Both the position numbers and the translations under genes were made by a program. From assembly GCA_045603225.1 (NCBI GenBank), contig JAZULT010000075.1, forward strand, positions 1 through 64,000: 64,000 nucleotides of DNA. The letters run 5' to 3'. Source of the DNA: RGIG9115 sp045603225 (lineage in GTDB: Bacteria > Bacillota > Clostridia > UBA1381). This document shows positions 25,609 through 31,662 of the stretch, piece after piece (position 1 is the stretch's first letter; each line of letters starts with the position of its first letter). A model generated the notes under the pieces. It did no database searches. It worked only from the letters and a program-made list of their open reading frames with translations, and was not told the origin of the DNA.

Positions 25609-25758
25609 ATATATCCACCTCATAATATAATATGACAGAATTTTAATAAAATATTCTAACGGTCAGATGTTTGCATTATACATGAAGTCTATCAATAATT
25701 ATATTATATCATATTAATTAATGAAATGCAAGTAAAAAATAAAATTTTTCCATAAAAA

Positions 25759-25780
25759 AGCACGCTCCGAAGAGCGTGCT
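25759..25780 (-). terminator. GCACGC hairpin terminator of cassette 3
   Basis: AGCACGCTC, four bases, GAGCGTGCT: perfect 9-bp stem with six T on the minus strand. Confidence 0.88.
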
Positions 25781-25793
25781 GTTTAAGTGTAAC

Positions 25794-25943
25794 TTATTTA
25801 AAGATTGTAGCGAAATCTACTTCTTTAACGTTGTCAGCATCATTAGCGCCGTAAACCGGAGCTGTAGCATTAACAGATGTTGTGATAACATCTTCAACGT
25901 CGAACTTAGTTACGTTTAATTCGGGTGCTATATACTTTTTCAT
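25794..25943 (-). CDS. 49-aa cassette peptide, copy 3 (MKKYIAPE family)
   Basis: 49 aa: MKKYIAPELNVTKFDVEDVI, then TTSVNATAPVYGANDADNVK and EVDFATIFK. It shares its N-terminal half with copy 2 and the APVYG element with copies 1 and 4, as if mosaic. It lies downstream of the only cassette with a complete dockerin gene and promoter, so this copy is the one most likely to be expressed. Confidence 0.75.
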   Translation of the reverse strand: MKKYIAPELNVTKFDVEDVITTSVNATAPVYGANDADNVKEVDFATIFK

Positions 25944-25963
25944 AATCTTATAACCTCCCCTTA

Positions 25964-26734
25964 TTATTTAACTATTGACCATTCAGCTGTTACTGTTTCA
26001 GTAGCAGGAACGTTGATAACGTTGATAGCAAATGTGATAGGTGTTGCACCTTCGTATGAACCTGTCCATTCAACGTCAGCACTCTTTGTACCGTTTGCAA
26101 GTACAGCCTTAACAGCTGTTACTACATCATCGTTAGGTGTTACAGTAGCTTTGAAGCCCTGTGTATAATAGTCAGCATCAGCTTTGTTGTTGAGTTCTTC
26201 TGTAGCAAGTGTAGCTTCTGTCTTTGCAGGAGCATCTGCTACAACGTTAACTGTAACTGTAGCATCAGCGAAAGGAACAACATCGCCATCCATGTTCATA
26301 GATGTGTTTGCATCGTTCTTCAATGTGATTGTGTATGCACCAACTGCTGCATCAGCATTAACTGTATATGTCAGTTTTGCAGCAACACCAACACTTGTAT
26401 CTTCTGCTTCGAATGAATCACTGTACCACCAAGCGAGACTATAGTTAGTTACATCAAGCTTATTACCATGAGTTTTGCCTGTGTAAAGACCTGTGTCTTC
26501 AACATTTGTTAATTTAAATGCTTCTGTAAGACCTGTAACCTTAAAACCAAGTGCACAATAACCTGAGTTCTTTGTAACATCTACATCTATTGTAAATGTT
26601 TCGCCTGCTTTAACTTCAACTGTTGAAGGTGTAAGAGTAACAGCACCTTCTGCCGCGAAAGCTGTTGCACTAATGAATGTCATTGAAGCAACGATAGCCA
26701 TAACAGCTGACATAATTCTATTTCTTAATTTCAT
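25964..26734 (-). CDS. Secreted cohesin-like protein, cassette 3 (predicted expressed copy)
   Basis: 256 aa. Signal peptide to about residue 27 (SATAFA-AEG). The cohesin-like domain is the clearest of the four: TLTPSTVEVKAGETFTIDVD, then a YCALGFKVTG strand, LAWWYSDSFEAEDTSVGVAA and YTITLKND. The C-terminal conserved domain reads YTQGFKATVTPNDDVVTAVK ... TPITFAINVINVPATETVTA. No anchor is seen. The gene follows the complete dockerin gene by 22 nt in one operon. Confidence 0.77.
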   Translation of the reverse strand: MKLRNRIMSAVMAIVASMTFISATAFAAEGAVTLTPSTVEVKAGETFTIDVDVTKNSGYCALGFKVTGLTEAFKLTNVEDTGLYTGKTHGNKLDVTNYSLAWWYSDSFEAEDTSVGVAAKLTYTVNADAAVGAYTITLKNDANTSMNMDGDVVPFADATVTVNVVADAPAKTEATLATEELNNKADADYYTQGFKATVTPNDDVVTAVKAVLANGTKSADVEWTGSYEGATPITFAINVINVPATETVTAEWSIVK

Positions 26735-26756
26735 AATAATCTTCTCCTTTAACTAA

Positions 26757-27362
26757 TTATTTTACGGGCAATGTCTCATAACCTTCCCAGCTTGCGAGAT
26801 GTCTCTTAATATCACGCACGTCCAAAGCATTTGCCGAACCATTGCCATTAACATCAGCTGCAGCCATGTTCAAAACATCTGCTTCATAACCTTCCCAGCT
26901 TGCGAGATGTCTCTTTAAATCACGTACATCCAATGCGTTAACTGATCCATTGCCATTTACGTCGCCATAAAGAATTTCTTCAGCTTCTTCGCCTGTGATT
27001 GTGTATACATAGTAATCATCAGTCAACGCTCCACCGATTCTTACCTCGTATGTATTAGTAGCAAAATCAGCTCCGTCTTTAACCTTCATTTCTGCAATAA
27101 TTGCGTTAAATTCTTCGCCTGCAGCACCCTGGTTAATATAATAAATATCACCTGAAGTAATAGCCTTTTCACCAAGACCAGTAGGTACGATAACAACTGT
27201 AAGCTGTGTATTTGCATCTGTCGGAAGACCTTCTGCTGACAATGTTACAGCACCCTCATCATATGTTGCTGTTCCTTTTCCTTCAGCAGCAAATGCAGAT
27301 GTTGTCATTGTGATTGCTGTCAAAGACATAAGTACAGCAATAATTTTTTTCATGTTTTTCAT
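26757..27362 (-). CDS. Full-length secreted dockerin-bearing protein, cassette 3
   Basis: 201 aa. Signal peptide to about residue 25 (TMTTSAFA). An N-terminal beta-rich domain (about 28-130) contains AVTLSAEGLPTDANTQLTVV and GDIYYINQGAAGEEFNAIIA. The C-terminal dockerin has two repeats, DVNGNGSVNALDVRDLKRHL and DVNGNGSANALDVRDIKRHL, with classic Ca2+ ligands at D-x-N-x-N/G. It is the only dockerin gene of the four with a promoter, leader and signal peptide. AAGGAG lies upstream of the first ATG; a second ATG three codons later is possible. The dockerin presumably docks onto the cohesin-like protein or a scaffold (inference). Confidence 0.85.
   Translation of the reverse strand: MKNMKKIIAVLMSLTAITMTTSAFAAEGKGTATYDEGAVTLSAEGLPTDANTQLTVVIVPTGLGEKAITSGDIYYINQGAAGEEFNAIIAEMKVKDGADFATNTYEVRIGGALTDDYYVYTITGEEAEEILYGDVNGNGSVNALDVRDLKRHLASWEGYEADVLNMAAADVNGNGSANALDVRDIKRHLASWEGYETLPVK
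27117..27148 (-). repeat. 32-bp cassette junction repeat, copy 3 (in the expressed gene)
   Basis: Lies inside the complete dockerin gene at codons for IYYINQGAAG. It is the exact inverted counterpart of 27679-27710; 530 bases lie between them, containing the promoter, leader RNA and the signal-peptide part. Confidence 0.93.
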
Positions 27363-27396
27363 TTTTGTTTAACTCCTTTCCAAATTCATTGAATTA

Positions 27397-27477
27397 GTGC
27401 TTGCCCACAGCGTAATTCTATATTCCACTCCTCCGACTCGGGCAAATCCGGGGGAATAAATTCCACTACAAGCATCG
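27397..27477 (-). ncRNA. Candidate structured 5' leader RNA of the dockerin operon
   Basis: Read on the minus strand, GTAGTGGAATT pairs with AATTACGCTGT (ten of eleven pairs, with wobbles), enclosing an inner stem TTCCCCCG / CGGAGGAG (one mismatch). The inner loop holds TTGCCC, which is complementary to GGGCAA just past the outer stem, so a pseudoknot can form; GCTTG and CAAGC offer an alternative outer pairing. This compact pseudoknotted fold in the 5' leader resembles a riboswitch or protein-binding leader, but I cannot match it to a known class. Confidence 0.5.
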
Positions 27478-27498
27478 CCATTTTCATTCATCATCATA

Positions 27499-27527
27499 AT
27501 TATAACGTAGAATGCTCACCATTTCAA
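27499..27527 (-). promoter_or_regulatory. Promoter of the cassette 3 dockerin operon
   Basis: On the minus strand TTGAAA, 17 bases, TATAAT. The predicted start is about 130 bases before the ATG. It is the only strong promoter facing a dockerin gene in the island. Confidence 0.75.
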
Positions 27528-27678
27528 GTAAAACTTTATATATTTTTATATTTTCGGCACTTGTTACAATTTAGTAACGACCCTTTTGTTATTTTTGACT
27601 GTTTAAGAAAAAAACGCATTTTTACATCTTTTAGAATTCTTTAAAATGCTTAAAAATTCGACAAAATAATTTCACATA

Positions 27679-27710
27679 ATATTTATTATATTAACCAGGG
27701 TGCTGCAGGC
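27679..27710 (+). repeat. 32-bp cassette junction repeat, copy 4 (inverted)
   Basis: Same 32 bases as the other copies but on the plus strand; with copy 3 it makes a perfect inverted repeat. Similarity continues into both genes for about 150 bases at roughly 85%. Confidence 0.93.
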
Positions 27711-27737
27711 ACTGAATTCGAAGCTATTATTGAAGAA

Positions 27738-28052
27738 ATGAAGGTTAAAGACGGAGCAGATTTTGCTAAAAATACATACGAGGTAAGAATTGGCGGAGCG
27801 TTGGCTAATGATTACTATGTATACGAAATCACTGGTAAAGCACTTGAAGAAATCATGTATGGTGATGCAAACGGAGATGGCTCTATATTAACAACAGATG
27901 CTATTCTTGTATTACAGCATATAGCAAATTCATCGGTTGTTGTACAGAAAGGTGCCGACGCAAACGGAGACGGTTCTATATTAACAACAGATGCTATCTT
28001 GATTCTTCAGAAGATTGCAAATGACAGTGTAGTTATGGGACCCAAAAATTGA
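27738..28052 (+). CDS. 5'-truncated dockerin-bearing protein, cassette 4
   Basis: 104 aa from the first ATG, MKVKDGADFAKNTYEVRIGG. Homologous coding sequence actually begins at 27681 (codons for IYYINQGAAG) but no ATG, GTG or TTG lies between there and the preceding TAA. The signal peptide is therefore absent. The dockerin repeats are DANGDGSILTTDAILVLQHI and DANGDGSILTTDAILILQKI, nearly identical to cassette 2. If the 530-bp segment upstream were inverted, promoter, leader and signal peptide would be fused in frame to this gene. Confidence 0.65.
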   Translation: MKVKDGADFAKNTYEVRIGGALANDYYVYEITGKALEEIMYGDANGDGSILTTDAILVLQHIANSSVVVQKGADANGDGSILTTDAILILQKIANDSVVMGPKN

Positions 28053-28082
28053 AAGTTATAAAATGAAAGGAATTATATTATT

Positions 28083-28928
28083 ATGAAAAAAATAATTAGT
28101 ATTCTTGCTACTATTGCTATGGTAGCTACAATGTTTACTTCTGTTGTAAATGCAGCAGCAGACGTAACTTTTTCAGCTGCTGCTTTGAAAGCAGAAAACG
28201 ATGTATCTAAATCTAAAAATGTAGTGGTTAATGTTACAATTACTGCTCCTAATGGATTTGCTGGTTTCAAAAACGTATTAAAATATGATGCGGACTCATT
28301 TACTGTTTTAGCTGTAAATAAATCAGCTGATATGTCAGGAACAATTGTACATGATGTTCCTACTCCTGGCGAACTTAGTATTGTATATGGAAGCGCAACA
28401 GACCATATGCCTACAAAGACAGATTTCAATGAATATTATGAAGAAGTAACAGTAGATTGTTCATATGTTTACACAGTTATATTAAAAGCAAATGATACAA
28501 TTGTAAATGGAGAATATAATTTTACTCTTGAAAATGATGCTAAAAACACAGCAAATGCTGCTGGTAGTACTCTTACTGGAGAAGTGGCTTCGAGTGCAAA
28601 AACTACTATAGTAGGTGGAGTAAATCCTGCACCTCCTGTAGAAGATAAGAAAGAAGCTACAATTACACCAGAATCAAAAGCTAATGCTGTAGTTGATGGT
28701 CTTTATACACAGGGCTTCAAAGCTACTGTAACACCTAACGACCAGATCGTAAGCGAAGTTAAGGTTGTTCTTAGTGCTACAAAGGCTGCTAAGACAGCTG
28801 AACCTATCGTATGGACAGCTCCTGTTGAAGGTTTTGCTTCATTCGAATTCGCAGTTAACGTACTTAACGTACCTGATGGTGAAACAGTAACAGCTGCATG
28901 GGATATGACAGCTGCATTCGCTGAATAA
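28083..28928 (+). CDS. Secreted cohesin-like protein, cassette 4
   Basis: 281 aa. Signal peptide to about 24 (FTSVVNA-AAD). The cohesin-like domain reads KNVVVNVTITAPNGFAGFKN..KYDADSFTVLAV. The C-terminal conserved domain (YTQGFKATVTPNDQIVSEVK ... FEFAVNVLNVPDGETVTAAW) ends AAFAE. Its closest relative is cassette 2. It is 30 nt after dockerin 4 with GAAAGGA upstream of ATG. It may be silent in the present arrangement. Confidence 0.72.
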   Translation: MKKIISILATIAMVATMFTSVVNAAADVTFSAAALKAENDVSKSKNVVVNVTITAPNGFAGFKNVLKYDADSFTVLAVNKSADMSGTIVHDVPTPGELSIVYGSATDHMPTKTDFNEYYEEVTVDCSYVYTVILKANDTIVNGEYNFTLENDAKNTANAAGSTLTGEVASSAKTTIVGGVNPAPPVEDKKEATITPESKANAVVDGLYTQGFKATVTPNDQIVSEVKVVLSATKAAKTAEPIVWTAPVEGFASFEFAVNVLNVPDGETVTAAWDMTAAFAE

Positions 28929-28948
28929 TATAGGGAGGTTATTAGATT

Positions 28949-29101
28949 ATGAAAAAATATATAGCACCCGAAATGAATATTACAAAATTTGACGTTGAAG
29001 ATGTTATCACTGCATCAGTTCCCGGCACAGCTCCTGTTTATGGAGAAGGAATGGATGAAAAGAACGTTCAGCAAGTAGATTTCTCAAAGATTTTTGCTTA
29101 A
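28949..29101 (+). CDS. 50-aa cassette peptide, copy 4 (MKKYIAPE family)
   Basis: 50 aa, identical in protein sequence to copy 1 (two silent changes). GGGAGG stands upstream; 20 nt after cohesin-like gene 4. The strong identity with copy 1, but not with the cassette genes further upstream, suggests recent copying or gene conversion of the 3' arm. Confidence 0.74.
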   Translation: MKKYIAPEMNITKFDVEDVITASVPGTAPVYGEGMDEKNVQQVDFSKIFA

Positions 29102-29112
29102 TTAAAACTTTA

Positions 29113-29141
29113 CGGCACGCTCTCCGGGGCGTGCTGTTTTT
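29113..29141 (+). terminator. GCACGC hairpin terminator of cassette 4
   Basis: GGCACGC ... GCGTGCT stem followed by five T on the plus strand. Confidence 0.85.
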
Positions 29142-29234
29142 CATATAATGGACAATTTTTTTGAAGTATTATAATATCAGTACACCGTCCAAGATGTGAA
29201 AGACTAAAATTCTCAAATATTTTTTGGGAAACTA

Positions 29235-29263
29235 TTGACATATTTTTTCTTTTAAAGTATAAT
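29235..29263 (+). promoter_or_regulatory. Promoter of the MNT-HEPN gene
   Basis: TTGACA, 17 bases, TATAAT: full consensus, about 33 bases before the start codon. Confidence 0.85.
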
Positions 29264-29295
29264 AAATGTATTAGAAAATACTATATGGTGATAGC

Positions 29296-29964
29296 ATGAA
29301 TAATATCTTAAATGAAATCAAAACAATTGCTTTAAGATTCAGCAAAATAAAAAAAATTATACTTTTCGGTTCACGTGCAAGGAAAGATAATACTAATTTT
29401 AGTGATTATGATATAGCGGTATTTGCAGAACAATTGAGTGACAGAGATAAAGAATTATTTTTATCTGAAATTGATGAAGTAAATACATTAAACAAGATAG
29501 ATATTATTTTTATAGATAAGCGGCATATTAATACCGAAATATATAAAAATATAATGAAAGAAGGAATTACTCTAGTGGATAAATTTCAGATAAAGCTGAA
29601 TAACTATAACAAGGCATTATTGCGTTTGCATGAAGCAATTGAAGAGGTGGCTCAAAGTGAAAGTTTAACCGTTCGCGATGGTGCAATACAACGATTTGAA
29701 TTTACTGCAGAACTTGCATGGAAAACCATGAGAGAATATTTAATTCTGGAGGAAGTTACAGATATAAACAGTCCGAAAAATGTTTTGGTAGAAGCATATA
29801 AAAATAAGTTAATTACTAATGATATCGGATGGTTACAACTTTTAAGAGACAGAGATTCTACTTCGCATATTTATGATGAGACAGACGCAACAGAAATATA
29901 CAAACGTATATCCACTATTCATGTAGAGTTGTTCGATGAATTATCCGATAAATTAAATGATTGA
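29296..29964 (+). CDS. Fused MNT nucleotidyltransferase-HEPN (HI0073/HI0074-like) toxin-antitoxin protein
   Basis: 222 aa. The N-terminal ~95 residues form a minimal nucleotidyltransferase with GS at 25-26 and D37/D39, the exact GSX10DXD signature of MntA. The C-terminal ~120 residues are the HI0074/HepT-like helical domain, with RDSTSH (RX4H ribonuclease motif) near its end. In two-gene systems MntA AMPylates HepT and silences its RNase; here both are one chain, so regulation must be intramolecular or between protomers. It lies next to cassette 4 and ends before another GCACGC hairpin. Confidence 0.82.
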   Translation: MNNILNEIKTIALRFSKIKKIILFGSRARKDNTNFSDYDIAVFAEQLSDRDKELFLSEIDEVNTLNKIDIIFIDKRHINTEIYKNIMKEGITLVDKFQIKLNNYNKALLRLHEAIEEVAQSESLTVRDGAIQRFEFTAELAWKTMREYLILEEVTDINSPKNVLVEAYKNKLITNDIGWLQLLRDRDSTSHIYDETDATEIYKRISTIHVELFDELSDKLND

Positions 29965-29976
29965 CCTGATAAATTA

Positions 29977-30005
29977 CAGCACGCTCTCCGGGGCGTGCTG
30001 TTTTT
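29977..30005 (+). terminator. GCACGC hairpin terminator of the MNT-HEPN gene
   Basis: CAGCACGC, eight bases, GCGTGCTG followed by five T. Its core is the same as in cassettes 1 and 4, so the palindrome has travelled with more than one kind of gene. Confidence 0.85.
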
Positions 30006-30013
30006 CTATCAAA

Positions 30014-30055
30014 AAAACCTCTGAAAGTGTTATTACACTTAATCAGAGGTTTTTA
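30014..30055. terminator. Terminator of gdhA (bidirectional)
   Basis: AAAAACCTCTGA and TCAGAGGTTTTT form a 12-bp stem; the loop contains a second small hairpin AAGTGT/ACACTT. Confidence 0.85.
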
Positions 30056-30069
30056 TTTATGTAATACTA

Positions 30070-31413
30070 TTAAACAATACCCTGAGCCATCATTGCATCT
30101 GCAATCTTCTGGAATCCGGCAATATTAGCACCTGCGATAAGGTTATAACCGAGGCCGTATTCTTCTGATGCTTTAGCAGCGCTGTCATGGATATTAACCA
30201 TGATGTTTTCGAGCTGTGCATATACCTGGTCAGGTGAGAATACTGTATGACCTGCATTCTGACCCATTTCGATACATGAGCAAGCAACACCACCGGCATT
30301 TGCTGCCTTTGAAGGACCGATTACTACGCCATTTTCCTGAAGGTATGCAATAGCCTCATTTGTTGTAGGCATATTTGAACCTTCGCAAAGGAATTTAGCA
30401 CCGTTAGCAACCATTTCTTTTGCTTCTTCAATTGTGATTTCGTTCTGAGTTGCGCAAGGAATGTACAAGTCAGCTTTTACGCCCCAAGGCTTCTTTCCGG
30501 GATAGAATGTAGCATTCGGGAACTTTTCAGCATAAGGTGCACAGATATTCTTACCTGATGCACGGAGTTCGAGAAGATAATCTTCTTTTTCGCCCGGTGT
30601 TACACCGTCGGGATCGTAGATGTATCCGTCAGGACCTGAAATAGTAACAACCTTTGCACCGAGCTGATTAAGCTTCTGAACTGTACCCCATGATACGTTA
30701 CCGAAACCTGATACAACTACTTCCTTACCCTTAAGCTCTTCGCCAAAGTGTTTGAGCATTTCTCTTGCAAAGAATACTATACCGTAACCTGTAGCTTCTG
30801 TTCTGCCGTTAAGACCGCCATATGCAAGACCTTTACCTGTAAGAACGCCTTCGTAAAGGTTCTTAAGTCTCTTGTACTGACCAAACATATATCCGATTTC
30901 TTTTGCACCAACACCGAGGTCACCGGCAGGAACATCTGTTTCAGCTCCGATATGACGATAAAGCTCAGTCATGAATGACTGACAGAATCTCATAATTTCA
31001 CCGTCTGATTTACCTGTAGGATCGAAGTCAGCTCCGCCCTTACCACCGCCTATAGGCAGACCTGTAAGCGAATTTTTAAATATTTGTTCAAATCCGAGGA
31101 ACTTTATAATACCAAGGTATACGTTAGGGGCAAATCTCAAACCACCCTTATAAGGACCAATAGCACTGTTAAACTGTACTCTGAAACCTCTGTTTACCTG
31201 TACCTTACCGTTATCATCTACCCAAGGTACTCTGAACATAATCTGTCTTTCCGGTTCAACTAATCTTTCAAGAAGAGCATTAGCTTCGTATTCCGGATGC
31301 TTTTCAAGTACGGGTGCAAGTGATTCCAGTACTTCTGTAGCAGTCTGAAGGAATTCCGGCTGATCTGCATCTTTCTTTTTCAACTGATCGAGAACTCTTT
31401 CTGCATATGACAT
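30070..31413 (-). CDS. gdhA: NADP-type glutamate dehydrogenase
   Basis: 447 aa, the hexameric bacterial GDH class. Motifs include GPYKGGLRFAPNV, PIGGGKGGADFDP (catalytic Lys), and the Rossmann segment VVVSGFGNVSWGT. It interconverts 2-oxoglutarate plus ammonia with glutamate in the cytoplasm, the main ammonia assimilation route of many gut Clostridia. The start is the ATG of MSYAERVL, eight bases after AAGGAG; a GTG three codons upstream overlaps the binding site. Confidence 0.96.
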   Translation of the reverse strand: MSYAERVLDQLKKKDADQPEFLQTATEVLESLAPVLEKHPEYEANALLERLVEPERQIMFRVPWVDDNGKVQVNRGFRVQFNSAIGPYKGGLRFAPNVYLGIIKFLGFEQIFKNSLTGLPIGGGKGGADFDPTGKSDGEIMRFCQSFMTELYRHIGAETDVPAGDLGVGAKEIGYMFGQYKRLKNLYEGVLTGKGLAYGGLNGRTEATGYGIVFFAREMLKHFGEELKGKEVVVSGFGNVSWGTVQKLNQLGAKVVTISGPDGYIYDPDGVTPGEKEDYLLELRASGKNICAPYAEKFPNATFYPGKKPWGVKADLYIPCATQNEITIEEAKEMVANGAKFLCEGSNMPTTNEAIAYLQENGVVIGPSKAANAGGVACSCIEMGQNAGHTVFSPDQVYAQLENIMVNIHDSAAKASEEYGLGYNLIAGANIAGFQKIADAMMAQGIV

Positions 31414-31527
31414 ATAAAACACTCCTTTATGTTACGTCTTAAGGGTAAAAAACCCTCCACTTTAATTTTATCACTAAATTACAGAAAAATCAACAAAAAT
31501 TGCATATTTTGTGAAAAGTGAAAAAAA

Positions 31528-31562
31528 GGAGGTGTAAAAAAACTTAGTTTTTTTACACCTCC
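31528..31562 (-). terminator. Terminator of the glycan-utilisation operon
   Basis: A perfect 16-bp stem (GGAGGTGTAAAAAAAC with its complement, TTA loop) followed by seven T on the minus strand, about 100 bases past the DMT transporter gene. Confidence 0.85.
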
Positions 31563-31662
31563 GCTTGCCGAGACAGAAAAAAGTTGATTCGGAACAGATA
31601 AATTGCATGAAGTTTTACGCGGATATACTGAGGAGATAAAGTATTTCTTCATCTTTTTCGCA

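Larger units (their letters stand above)
28920..29141. repeat. 222-bp long inverted repeat, right copy
   Basis: Counterpart of 19794-20015 on the opposite strand with three substitutions. It contains the end of cohesin-like gene 4, peptide 4 and its terminator. Confidence 0.9.

Noticed and set aside
27397..27477. c-di-GMP-I or cobalamin riboswitch
   Set aside because: Characteristic conserved segments of those classes are not present; left as unassigned structured leader.
19834..29101. RiPP precursor peptides
   Set aside because: No radical-SAM maturase, lanthipeptide synthetase, protease-transporter or similar enzyme occurs in the island; kept only as a possibility.
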